Shown here one piece after another: positions 56,350 to 64,000 of a stretch of 64,000 nt of DNA. How positions within the stretch are numbered: position 1 is the stretch's first letter; every line of letters begins with the position of its first letter. The notes under the pieces were generated by a model. The model made no database searches. It was not told the origin of the DNA and worked only from the letters and a program-made list of their open reading frames with translations. Source of the stretch: Acidimicrobiales bacterium (lineage in GTDB: Bacteria; Actinomycetota; Acidimicrobiia; Acidimicrobiales; Poriferisodalaceae). Location: the NCBI GenBank assembly GCA_041394185.1, contig JAWKIQ010000003.1:310001-374000 (forward strand), read 5' to 3'. Both the position numbers and the translations under genes were made by a program.

Positions 56350-57147
56350 ATGTCAGATCGCTACGCCGCATTCTCCGCCCTCGACATCGCCGAACCAGAC
56401 GAAAACGGTGTGATGGTCATCACCATCGACACGCCGGGGCGCCTCAACGCCGTCGACGAACCCAAACACATGGCTCTGTGCGATGTCTGGCCCGTCATCG
56501 ACCGCGACGATCGCGTCCGCGTTGTGGTGATCAAGGGAGCGGGCAAGGCGTTCTCTGCCGGCGGCGACATCGACATGGTCAAGCGCATCACCCAAGACTG
56601 GGATACCCGCCTGGCCACCCTGCGAGAGGCTCGCGACATCGTCTACAACATGGCCAAGTGCTCCAAGATCATCATCTCGGCCATCGAAGGGCCCGCAGTG
56701 GGCGCGGGCATCGCCGTTGCTCTGCTGGCCGACATTTCCATCGCCGCGCGCAACGCCAAGCTCATGGATGGCCACACCAAGCTCGGCGTGGCGGCCGGTG
56801 ACCACTCGGCGATCATCTGGCCCCTGCTGTGCGGCATGGCCAAGGCCAAGTACTACCTGCTGACCTGCGAGATGATCAGTGGAGAAGAGGCCGAGAGAAT
56901 AGGCCTGGTGTCGAAGGTGGTCGAAGAGGGTGAGACGTTCGACGAGGCCATGCGCGTAGCAACCAATCTCGCCCAGGGCTCGCAGTCGGCCATCCAGTTC
57001 ACCAAGTATTCGCTGAACAACTGGCTGCGCATGGCCGGCCCCACATTCGACACGTCGGTGGCGCTCGAGATGCTCGGCTTCACCGGCCCCGACGTACAAG
57101 AGGGCATCGCCGCCATCGAAGAAAAGCGCAAGCCGAGGTTCAACTGA
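56350..57147 (+). CDS. Enoyl-CoA hydratase/isomerase (crotonase) family protein
   Basis: The protein has 265 residues. Crotonase fold: VITIDTPGRLNAVDEPKHMA, then VVVIKGAGKAFSAGGDIDMV (residues about 57-76, oxyanion hole), ISAIEGPAVGAGIAVALLAD (about 112-131) and DGHTKLGVAAGDHSAIIWPL. The residue matching the first catalytic Glu of hydratases reads Gly/His (GDHSA), so the exact reaction may differ from simple hydration. It is first in a run of acyl-CoA genes with the next crotonase two bases downstream. Confidence 0.85.
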   Translation: MSDRYAAFSALDIAEPDENGVMVITIDTPGRLNAVDEPKHMALCDVWPVIDRDDRVRVVVIKGAGKAFSAGGDIDMVKRITQDWDTRLATLREARDIVYNMAKCSKIIISAIEGPAVGAGIAVALLADISIAARNAKLMDGHTKLGVAAGDHSAIIWPLLCGMAKAKYYLLTCEMISGEEAERIGLVSKVVEEGETFDEAMRVATNLAQGSQSAIQFTKYSLNNWLRMAGPTFDTSVALEMLGFTGPDVQEGIAAIEEKRKPRFN

Positions 57148-57149
57148 AC

Positions 57150-57914
57150 ATGGCCATTCTCACCGACACCCACGACAAGACCCTGGTCGTCACCATCGAC
57201 CGGCCCGAGGTACGCAACGCTGTCGACCGGCCGCACGCTCAGGCACTGGCGGCAGCGTTTCGAGACTTCGACGCCGACGACTCGCTCGCTGTGGCCATCC
57301 TCACCGGTTCGCAGGGAACGTTCTGTGCCGGCGCCGACCTCAAGGCCGTGTCAGCCGGCACCGGCAATCGAGTTACGCCCACGGGCGACGGGCCCATGGG
57401 ACCCACCCGCATGACCCTGTCGAAGCCCACCATCGCCGCTGTCGAGGGTCACGCCGTCGCCGGTGGGCTCGAACTGGCCGTTTGGTGCGACCTGCGCGTC
57501 GCTGCCGAAGACGCCGTGTTCGGGGTCTACTGCAGGCGGTGGGGAGTTCCGCTGATAGACGGCGGCACGGTGCGGTTGCCGCGCCTCATAGGCCAAAGCA
57601 ACGCTGCCGACCTGATACTCACCGGGCGCGGCGTCAGCGGCGACGAAGCCCGTCAAATGGGCCTTGCCAATCGCATCGTCGAGCCGGGCAAGGCTCTCGA
57701 CGCTGCGCTGGAAATGGCCACCCAGATGGCCGCGTTCCCACAGCGGTGCATGCGCTCTGACCTCGCATCCAGCAAGCGGCAGTGGGACCTCGACTTCGCT
57801 GCTGCGATGTTGCACGAGACGGCGCTGGGGCTCGAGGTCATCAACTCGGGCGAAACCCGCGAGGGCGCCACCCGCTTCGCGCAGGGCGCGGGACGCCACG
57901 GCGCGTTCGACTGA
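57150..57914 (+). CDS. Enoyl-CoA hydratase/isomerase (crotonase) family protein
   Basis: The protein has 254 residues with ATG 57150, two bases after the previous stop. Blocks are VVTIDRPEVRNAVDRPHAQA, VAILTGSQGTFCAGADLKAV (residues about 47-66), AVEGHAVAGGLELAVWCDLR (about 96-115), and YCRRWGVPLIDGGTVRLPRL. It resembles actinobacterial EchA-type hydratases. Both crotonases lie before an acyl-CoA ligase, as in a short fatty-acid or side-chain degradation operon. Confidence 0.87.
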   Translation: MAILTDTHDKTLVVTIDRPEVRNAVDRPHAQALAAAFRDFDADDSLAVAILTGSQGTFCAGADLKAVSAGTGNRVTPTGDGPMGPTRMTLSKPTIAAVEGHAVAGGLELAVWCDLRVAAEDAVFGVYCRRWGVPLIDGGTVRLPRLIGQSNAADLILTGRGVSGDEARQMGLANRIVEPGKALDAALEMATQMAAFPQRCMRSDLASSKRQWDLDFAAAMLHETALGLEVINSGETREGATRFAQGAGRHGAFD

Positions 57915-57997
57915 TCCACCGGGCACCGATTCGGGCCCCGAACCTCCGCATAGCTACGATTCGAAACCTGATCGAAGCCGACCAACAGGGGGACCAC

Positions 57998-59608
57998 GTG
58001 TCTGGCTGGAATTTCGCGGATATCTGGGAGACGAACGCGGCCACGGTGCCAGACCGTGAGGCGCTGATCCACGGCGACACACGCGTCACCTGGTCCGAGA
58101 TGAACCGCCGCGCCAATGGTGTGGCGACCGCGCTGCTGGCGATCCCAGGCGTGAAGGCCCAGGACAAGGTCGCCCAGTACATGTACAACTGCGCCGAATT
58201 CATGGAGTCGCAGTTCGGCATTTTCAAGGCCGGGCTGGTGCCGGTCAACACGAACTACCGCTACACAGACCACGAACTGCGCTATCTGTGGGACAACTCC
58301 GACGCCGTGGCCGTGGTCTTCCAGGGCATGTTCGTCGAGAACATCGAACACATTCGCGGAGACCTCCCCGACCTGAAGCTCTACCTGTGGATCGACGACG
58401 GCACCGGTCCATGCCCCGATTGGGCAACGCCCTACGAGCAGGCGGCCCAAGCCGGCACCGCCGACAACGTGTCGAGCAGTTGGGGCCGCAGCGGCGACGA
58501 CCTCTACATGCTCTACACCGGCGGCACCACCGGCATGCCCAAGGGTGTCATGTGGCCCCAGGACGAACTGCTGAAGGTGTTCAGGGCCAACAACCCAGAG
58601 CTGCCCGAGGAACAAGACCTCGACTGGATCGCCGCCAACACCTTGGCCCCGCCAACACCGATAGCCGTGCCGTGTTGCCCGCTGATGCACGGCACCGGTG
58701 CGTTCACGTCTCACGCCGTGCTGCACGGCGGCGGCACCGTCATCACCCTCACCAACCACCACTTCGACGCCGATGAACTGATCGACGTGATCGAGCGCGA
58801 GAGCGTCAACCGCCTCGCCATCGTCGGAGACGCTTTCGCCAAACCCATCGTGCGGGCGCTCGATGCGCGCGGCAACCCCGACATCTCGTCGCTGGTGGCG
58901 ATCACCTCGTCTGGGGTCATGTGGAGCCAGGAGACCAAGGACGGCCTGCTGCGTCATCACCCCAACATGATGCTGGTCGACGCCTTCAGCTCGTCTGAGG
59001 CATTGGGCATGGGCCAGTCGGTTTCCACAGGTGCAGGCACCGTGAAGACCGCCAAGTTCGAGCTCGGCGAGCGAGCGATCGTCATCGACGACGACGGCAA
59101 CCGTGTCGAACCCGGGTCGGGCCAGATGGGTCGCGTAGCGGTCAAGGGCGTGTTGCCCATCGGTTACTACAAAGACCCCGAGAAGACGGCCCGCACCTTC
59201 ATCACCATCGATGGCGAGCGCTACTCGACACCAGGCGACTATGCGATCGTCGAAGCCGACGGCTCGCTGACACTGCTGGGACGCGGCTCAGTGTGCATCA
59301 ACACCGGCGGCGAGAAGGTCTTCCCCGAAGAGGTCGAGGAGCGGCTCAAGACCCACCCATCGATCCACGACGCGGTCGTGGTGGGTGTTCCAGACGAACG
59401 TTTCGGTCAAGCGGTGACCGGTGTGGTCGAGATGGAAGCCGGACAACAGCTCGACCCCGACGCAGTCATAGCGTTCGTTCGCGAAGAGCTGGCCGGCTAC
59501 AAGACGCCCAAGCGCATCCTCACCATCGACACGATCGGCCGGGCCGCCAACGGCAAGGTCGACTACAAGCGGCTTTCCGACTACGCAGCCGCGCAGCTCG
59601 GCGCCTGA
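57998..59608 (+). CDS. Acyl-CoA synthetase (AMP-forming)
   Basis: The protein has 536 residues from GTG 57998 (VSGWNFADIWETNAA), with AGGGGGA upstream; the open frame to 57782 is only read-through of the crotonase region. ANL-family motifs are LYMLYTGGTTGMPKGVMW (P-loop, residues about 168-185), STPGDYAIVEADGSLTLLGR (about 408-427) and SVCINTGGEKVFPEEVEERL (about 429-448), with the catalytic Lys in GRAANGKVDYKRL near the end. It activates a fatty or steroid-derived acid with ATP and CoA. It matches actinobacterial FadD-like ligases of short cholesterol or lipid operons. Confidence 0.9.
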   Translation: MSGWNFADIWETNAATVPDREALIHGDTRVTWSEMNRRANGVATALLAIPGVKAQDKVAQYMYNCAEFMESQFGIFKAGLVPVNTNYRYTDHELRYLWDNSDAVAVVFQGMFVENIEHIRGDLPDLKLYLWIDDGTGPCPDWATPYEQAAQAGTADNVSSSWGRSGDDLYMLYTGGTTGMPKGVMWPQDELLKVFRANNPELPEEQDLDWIAANTLAPPTPIAVPCCPLMHGTGAFTSHAVLHGGGTVITLTNHHFDADELIDVIERESVNRLAIVGDAFAKPIVRALDARGNPDISSLVAITSSGVMWSQETKDGLLRHHPNMMLVDAFSSSEALGMGQSVSTGAGTVKTAKFELGERAIVIDDDGNRVEPGSGQMGRVAVKGVLPIGYYKDPEKTARTFITIDGERYSTPGDYAIVEADGSLTLLGRGSVCINTGGEKVFPEEVEERLKTHPSIHDAVVVGVPDERFGQAVTGVVEMEAGQQLDPDAVIAFVREELAGYKTPKRILTIDTIGRAANGKVDYKRLSDYAAAQLGA

Positions 59609-59693
59609 CCCCACCGGGCCCCTGCACTGCCCAGAACCTGCCGAACGGGCAGCTAGCATCGCCTGCCGGAGAAACCCCCGACAGGAGATACAA

Positions 59694-60593
59694 ATGGCTG
59701 ACCTCGGCTACGACAACAAGGTGGCGATCGTCACCGGTGCAGGTGGTGGCCTCGGCCGCGAACACGCCATGTTGCTGGCCTCGCGTGGCGCCCGCGTAGT
59801 CGTCAACGACCTCGGTGGTGCCGTCGACGGCAGCGGTGGCGACGCCAGCGCAGCCCAAAAGGTCGTCGACGAGATCGAGGCCGCGGGCGGCATCGCCGTC
59901 GCCGACCACAACTCGGTTGCAACCGAAGAGGGTGGCACCGCCATCGTGCAGACCGCCCTCGACGAGTTCGGTCAGATCGACATCGTCATCAACAACGCCG
60001 GCATCTTGCGCGACAAGACGTTCCACAACATGGACGACTCGATGGTCACGCCGGTCATCGACGTGCACCTGAAGGGTGCTTTCTACGTCACCCGCCCCGC
60101 GTGGGTGAAGATGCGCGAGCAGGGCTATGGCCGCGTGGTCAACACCTCGTCGAACTCTGGCATTCTCGGCAACTTCGGGCAGGCCAACTATGGCGCCGCC
60201 AAGATGGGCCTGGTCGGATTCACGCGAGTGCTGGCCGCGGAGGGCGCCAAGTACAACATCAAGGTCAACGCCCTGGCACCGGTCGCTCGCACCCGCATGA
60301 CCGAAGAGCTACTGGGCCCGCTGGCCGACAACCTCGACCCTGCGATGGTCGCACCCACGGTGGCTTGGCTGGTGCACGAAGACTGCCCGGTCAGCGGCGA
60401 GATCTACTCGGTTGCCGGCGGACGTGTCGCCCGCTTCTTCATCGGCATGACCGAGGGCTGGTACAAGGCGGGCCACTCGGTCGAAGACGTTCGCGATGCC
60501 TTCGACCAGATCCGCGACGAGACCGGCTACACGGTTCCGGGCGGACCCGCCGACGAGTTCGCCGCTCTACTGAAGGCGTTCAAAGGCGAATAG
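59694..60593 (+). CDS. Short-chain dehydrogenase, 3-hydroxyacyl-CoA type
   Basis: The protein has 299 residues from ATG 59694 with AGGAGA. Motifs: VAIVTGAGGGLGREHAMLLA, VVVNDLGGAVDGSGGDASAA, IVINNAGILRDKTFHNMDDS, and the Ser-Tyr-Lys set in NTSSNSGILGNFGQANYGAAK's region (about 150-170). It is a paralogue of the SDR at 46696-47616 and of the same MFE-2-type subfamily. It probably finishes the oxidation step for the crotonase and ligase gene products upstream. Confidence 0.9.
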   Translation: MADLGYDNKVAIVTGAGGGLGREHAMLLASRGARVVVNDLGGAVDGSGGDASAAQKVVDEIEAAGGIAVADHNSVATEEGGTAIVQTALDEFGQIDIVINNAGILRDKTFHNMDDSMVTPVIDVHLKGAFYVTRPAWVKMREQGYGRVVNTSSNSGILGNFGQANYGAAKMGLVGFTRVLAAEGAKYNIKVNALAPVARTRMTEELLGPLADNLDPAMVAPTVAWLVHEDCPVSGEIYSVAGGRVARFFIGMTEGWYKAGHSVEDVRDAFDQIRDETGYTVPGGPADEFAALLKAFKGE

Positions 60594-62088
60594 CAGCCAG
60601 ATCCACATCTGATGCTTGCGGAGGGGCGATGGCCAGGTCTATGGCTGTCGCCCCTTCAGGCATCTCGGCGGCTGTATCGAACTGGGCAGCGTCGCCGAAC
60701 CCGATGACCTCACCGCTGGCGGTGAGGATCCAATAGCCCAAACCGGTGGGGGTTGGGCGCATGGCCACGGCGGGTGCCAGGTCACAGCGACCCAAGCCGG
60801 GCAGGCTGCCGAAGAACTCGACGCCGAAGCTGAACACACCACCGTCAGAGGCATACAGCCAATAGCCACCGCCGTCGGGTTCGACCGCCATGTCGATGAC
60901 CGGAGCGTCCAGCGTCATGCCACCGGTCGACCCGTGATACTTGGCGCCGCCGAAGGTGAACACGCCGCCGTCAGAAGCGATCAGCCAGTAGCCGTCGCCA
61001 GCCGCTGTAGAGGACATCGAGATGACCGGCTGGCGCAACCTCATGGCCCCGGTCGACCCGTGGAACGGCGCCGAGCCGAAGGCGAATACACCGCCATCGT
61101 CGGCTACCAGCCAATAGCCACGGCCGTCGGGATCGGGCTCCATCCGCCTGACCGGTCCGTTCAGGTCGAAGCCGCTCATGTCGCCGAACGCCTGGGCATC
61201 TCCGAACGGGTGCACCACGCCGTCGGCATCGACGATCCAGTAGCCGAGGCCGGTGGGTGTGGGCGCCATCGAGCTCGGCGCCGCCGCACCCTCGATGTCG
61301 GTGAGGTCGCCGTAGTGCTCTACGCCGATTGCGCTGACAGAACCGTCGTCGGCGAGCACCCAGTAGCCGGCAGCGGTCGCCGCATCAGGTGACGCCTCGG
61401 GGGCCGTCCGCTCGCCCACAACACATTCGGCCGATCCCTCTCCGGGCGTCTGCTCTGTCTGGCTGGGCGCAGGCTCGTCCATGTCGTCGGGATCGCCGGC
61501 CAGCGCGTTGCGGGCCGCTTCGACCGAATAGAACGGGTTTATCCAGTTGCCGTCGGGGCGCCTTATCTCGAAGTGCAGGTGGGCGCCCGTTCCCTCGGCG
61601 TTGCCACTGTCGCCGACGAAGGAGATGTGGTCGCCTCGGCGAACACAGTCGCCTTCTTCGAGGCCACCGACGAAGGCCCACTCGTAGGGGTTTGCCCCAT
61701 CGTCGGTGCCGGGCGTGTCGTTGTTCAGATGGATGTAGCGGTACTGCCACCCGTCGTCGTCTGTGAGGGTCAACATGTTGCCGCCCCCCGGGCCCCCATA
61801 GTCGAGATAGGTGACGCAACCGTCGTTGGCGGCCAGAACCGGCACCAGCTTCTCGGCCATCATGTCGACGCCGATGTGGCGGCGCGACCCGCGCGGGTAA
61901 AGCCACGTGTCTACGTAGAAGCCCTCACCGCCGCCCAGTGGATAGGCGATATCGCGAATCTCGTCGCCGCCTTCGACGACGTTCGACCAGCCATCGGACG
62001 CGCTGGCGGCGGGGCCAAAGAAGGGCAGCGCAAGCACAGACGCTAGGGCGAGCACCGTGAACCGCTTGAACGACGAACGCATGGGCAT
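60580..62088 (-). CDS. Secreted M23 (LytM) peptidase with C-terminal GYW repeats
   Basis: The protein has about 502 residues from ATG 62088. The signal peptide is FTVLALASVLALPFFGPAAS. The M23 domain (about residues 45-185) has RRHIGVDMMAEKL and GTGAHLHFEIRRPDG, supplying the zinc ligands His, Asp and the HxH pair. Low-complexity Ala/Pro/Glu follows. Residues about 235-480 hold five or six repeats of roughly 40-48 residues around GYWLxxSDGGVFxFG (GYWVLADDGSVSAIG, GYWIVDADGVVHPFG, GYWLVADDGGVFAFG, GYWLIASDGGVFTFG, GYWLYASDGGVFSFG, GYWILTASGEVIGFG). The repeats probably form a small beta-propeller that binds the wall. The protein trims peptidoglycan. Confidence 0.85.
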   Translation of the reverse strand: MPMRSSFKRFTVLALASVLALPFFGPAASASDGWSNVVEGGDEIRDIAYPLGGGEGFYVDTWLYPRGSRRHIGVDMMAEKLVPVLAANDGCVTYLDYGGPGGGNMLTLTDDDGWQYRYIHLNNDTPGTDDGANPYEWAFVGGLEEGDCVRRGDHISFVGDSGNAEGTGAHLHFEIRRPDGNWINPFYSVEAARNALAGDPDDMDEPAPSQTEQTPGEGSAECVVGERTAPEASPDAATAAGYWVLADDGSVSAIGVEHYGDLTDIEGAAAPSSMAPTPTGLGYWIVDADGVVHPFGDAQAFGDMSGFDLNGPVRRMEPDPDGRGYWLVADDGGVFAFGSAPFHGSTGAMRLRQPVISMSSTAAGDGYWLIASDGGVFTFGGAKYHGSTGGMTLDAPVIDMAVEPDGGGYWLYASDGGVFSFGVEFFGSLPGLGRCDLAPAVAMRPTPTGLGYWILTASGEVIGFGDAAQFDTAAEMPEGATAIDLAIAPPQASDVDLAAIRL

Positions 62089-62244
62089 GACATCGGATCG
62101 TAACATTTGAAACTTGAGCGTCAAGATCGCAATCACACCTACTCATCGGCATCTGCCATGCGTGCTTGAGCGATCGGGCAGGCGGGGCGGTTCACACGTC
62201 CCGACAAGGGGCCGATTCTGGGGCCGCTCTGTAGAATCGTTTCC

Positions 62245-63228
62245 ATGGCACGACGAAAGCGACGTCCCGCTGCGCGCAACGCGGTCAGCAACACCAGACC
62301 GGTGCGTCCCGGCATCGTTTCGCCGATGCGCCAGGTCCCAATCGACATCCCCCGACCCGAGTACGCCGAGCGCGGCTACCCCATCGTTCGCGAGCCCGAG
62401 TCGTTGTCACAGAGCCAGGACACCATCGAGCGCATGCGCCTGGCCGGTCGCGCCGCACGGCGCGTTCTCGCCAAGGTGGCCGCCGAGATCCGCCCTGGCG
62501 TCACCACCGAGCACCTCGACGAGGTGGCCCACGAGGCCTACATAGCCGAGGGCGGCTATCCCAGCCCGCTCAACTACAACGGCTACCCCAAGTCGCTGTG
62601 CACGTCGGTCAACGAGGTCATCTGCCACGGAATCCCCGACTCGCGCCAGCTCGAAGACGGCGACATCGTCAACTGCGACGTGACGATCTACCTCGACGGT
62701 GTTCACGGCGACACCAGCGAGACCTTCCTGGTCGGCGAGGTCAACGAGGTTTCGAAGCGACTGGTCACCGTCACCCGAGAATGCCTGTATCACGGCATCG
62801 GGGCGGTTCGAGCCGGCGGGCAGATCAACGAGATCGGCAAGGCGATACAGGCCCACGCCGAATCGAACGGCTTCCAGGTGGTGCGCGAGTTCGTGGGCCA
62901 CGGCACCGGCCCCATCTTCCACATGAAGCCCAACGTTCCGCACTATTACGACCCCAAGCATCGGTTCGAAATCGTGCCGGGCATGACGTTCACGATCGAA
63001 CCGATGATCAACGTGGGCAACTGGCGTGCCCAGATGTGGGACGACGACTGGACAGCGACCTCGGTCGACCTCAGCCACAGCGCCCAGTTCGAACACACCC
63101 TCGTGGTCCACGAAGACGGCGTCGAGATTCTCACCATCGGCGAGCACGAGCCCCAGCCCTTCATGGCCGGGCAAGACCGCTCGGTCTGGCCCTCGACGCT
63201 GCCCACGGCCGAGGGTGTTGCGGTCTGA
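62245..63228 (+). CDS. map: Type I methionine aminopeptidase with N-terminal extension
   Basis: The protein has 327 residues with ATG 62245. The pita-bread core starts near residue 60. Metal ligands sit in VNCDVTIYLDGVHGDTSETF (two Asp), EFVGHGTGPIFHMKPNV (His), MTFTIEPMINVG (Glu) and AQFEHTLVVHEDG (Glu), with the substrate His in VICHGIPDSRQL. The first 60 residues are basic and Arg/Pro-rich (MARRKRRPAARNAVSNTRP), as in the longer MetAP1c forms of Actinobacteria. It removes the start Met from new proteins. Confidence 0.93.
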   Translation: MARRKRRPAARNAVSNTRPVRPGIVSPMRQVPIDIPRPEYAERGYPIVREPESLSQSQDTIERMRLAGRAARRVLAKVAAEIRPGVTTEHLDEVAHEAYIAEGGYPSPLNYNGYPKSLCTSVNEVICHGIPDSRQLEDGDIVNCDVTIYLDGVHGDTSETFLVGEVNEVSKRLVTVTRECLYHGIGAVRAGGQINEIGKAIQAHAESNGFQVVREFVGHGTGPIFHMKPNVPHYYDPKHRFEIVPGMTFTIEPMINVGNWRAQMWDDDWTATSVDLSHSAQFEHTLVVHEDGVEILTIGEHEPQPFMAGQDRSVWPSTLPTAEGVAV

Positions 63229-63289
63229 TATCCAACTCGCGCCCGGGCGTTCGAGCCTGGCGCCCGCATGGAAGCTAAGTTTGTCGCCC

Positions 63290-63730
63290 GTGAAGCGCCT
63301 GCTCCCGATTGTCTCGACTCTTCTGCTGACGCTTGCGGCCTGTGGTTCTTCAGACTCGTCGTCCGAACCGCCACCGACCAGCCAAAGCGTGCTGACCACA
63401 GCGCCCTCGGCGCTGACCACAACCACCACCACACAGCCGCCCGGGCCCAAGATCTACGCGATCCAACAGGGCGACACCCTGTCTGCGGTGGCGGCCTCGT
63501 TCGGCCTGACCCTGCAGCAATTGCTCGACGCCAATCCCACCATCGGCGACCCAGGGCGCATCGCGGTAGGCGATCAGATCATCATTCCCGAGATCGACGA
63601 AGCTGCGGCGACCACCACCACCGAGGCCCCGTTACAGCTCGACTCGACAACTGCGCCGACGCTGCCCGAGTTGCGCAACACGACCACCACAACAGAGCCC
63701 GATGCAACAACCACAACAGCAGGAGGCTGA
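63290..63730 (+). CDS. LysM lipoprotein
   Basis: The protein has 146 residues from GTG 63290 (VKRLLPIVSTLLLTLAACGS), a signal peptide with a lipobox at LAAC (Cys near 19). A Thr-rich spacer (about 30-50) leads to one LysM domain: KIYAIQQGDTLSAVAASFGL, TLQQLLDANPTIGDPGRIAV, GDQIIIPEID. The tail is Thr-rich again. It binds peptidoglycan and anchors to the membrane. The stop is one base before the TTG of the next gene. Confidence 0.88.
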   Translation: MKRLLPIVSTLLLTLAACGSSDSSSEPPPTSQSVLTTAPSALTTTTTTQPPGPKIYAIQQGDTLSAVAASFGLTLQQLLDANPTIGDPGRIAVGDQIIIPEIDEAAATTTTEAPLQLDSTTAPTLPELRNTTTTTEPDATTTTAGG

Positions 63731-63731
63731 G

Positions 63732-64000
63732 TTGGCTTCGAAGTTCCCCACCGTGCTGCTCGAGTCGACCGACGGCGTGCGGCCCGCGCTGCACGACATG
63801 GGCGGGTCGGGCGATCCGGTGTTGGTTTGCCACGCAACCGGCTTCCTGGGTGCCGTCTACGCGCCGATGATTCAGTCGCTGCTCGAGGACTTCCACGTGT
63901 GGACCATCGACATGCGAGGCCACGGCGACTCGGTCACCCCCGAGGGGATCTCGATGTCGTGGTGGGGACACACCCAAGATGTCTTGGCAGCGTTCGACTA
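63732..64000 (+). CDS. Alpha/beta hydrolase, N-terminal part only
   Basis: TTG 63732 lies seven bases after AGGAGG. The 89 residues available read LASKFPTVLLESTDGVRPAL, then SGDPVLVCHATGFLGAVYAP (oxyanion HATG near 38), VWTIDMRGHGDSVTPEG (the RGHGDS turn). This is the normal opening of an alpha/beta hydrolase. The catalytic Ser and His lie beyond the window end. It overlaps no neighbour and is probably co-transcribed with the LysM gene. Confidence 0.78.
   Translation, partial: MASKFPTVLLESTDGVRPALHDMGGSGDPVLVCHATGFLGAVYAPMIQSLLEDFHVWTIDMRGHGDSVTPEGISMSWWGHTQDVLAAFD

Noticed and set aside
57782..57997. In-frame extension of the acyl-CoA ligase back into the crotonase gene
   Set aside because: It would overlap the crotonase by 133 bases. 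A GTG at 57998 has a good ribosome site, and family members start there.

Overview
The window looks like a high-GC actinobacterium, most probably of the class Acidimicrobiia. The grounds are the strong G/C codon bias, the frequent GTG and TTG starts and leaderless genes, two F420/LLM-type oxidoreductases, Thr-rich exported tails, and a cell-wall peptidase carrying the GYWLxASDGGVFxFG repeats common in that class. This placement is inference from protein style; no rRNA gene is present.

Layout. (1) 1-7042, plus strand: a row of genes that are all recognisable but all broken by short indels roughly every 50-150 bases. They are the C-terminal part of a large unknown protein, a PAPS-reductase/DndC-like protein with a partial tandem copy, a DEAD/DEAH helicase, an Hsp90-type ATPase and a phospholipase D (PLD)-type protein. 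The ATGA overlaps between genes and the catalytic motifs survive, so this is either uncorrected sequence at a contig end or very recent decay. (2) 7039-16719, minus strand: an intact, tightly coupled four-gene cassette of TM0106-type nuclease/helicase, DUF6361, a double-HKD PLD protein and an SNF2-like helicase. It is a good candidate anti-phage system. (3) 16853-19928, plus strand: three genes diverging from the cassette, namely a large unrecognised protein, a double zinc ribbon and an unknown. (4) 20021-22611: a predicted macro-SIR2 fusion convergent with an ADP-ribosylglycohydrolase. (5) 22750-25013: an orphan RHH protein, a strong hairpin, a TROVE (Ro60-like) gene and, directly upstream of it, two tandem RNAs whose folds match tRNA-mimicking Y RNAs. 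Together 0-25 kb reads as a defence and RNA/ADP-ribose-stress island.

(6) 25.3-39.6 kb: a divergent pair of Thr-rich exported proteins, a ParB-like-fold protein, the circularly permuted ATP-grasp / alpha-E / transglutaminase operon, a lone PGN_0703-like nuclease, a 1609-residue secreted adhesin-like protein overlapping a lipoprotein gene, and a sigma-like/HTH pair. (7) 39.7-42 kb: three genes broken by single-base indels (lipoprotein, exported protein, alpha/beta hydrolase). (8) 42-56 kb: metabolic and envelope genes, with a minus-strand operon of SDR, MaoC dehydratase, two hotdog thioesterases, LLM oxidoreductase and FetB-like permease, then VanW-family and PhoD proteins, a frameshifted FAD reductase, an LLM enzyme, a PlsC acyltransferase, HIT and Eis-like proteins. 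(9) 56.3-60.6 kb: an acyl-CoA catabolism run of two crotonases, an acyl-CoA ligase and an SDR. (10) 60.6-64 kb: an M23 peptidase with repeats, methionine aminopeptidase, a LysM lipoprotein and the start of a hydrolase.

No CRISPR array, rRNA gene, canonical tRNA gene, insertion sequence or integrase was seen.
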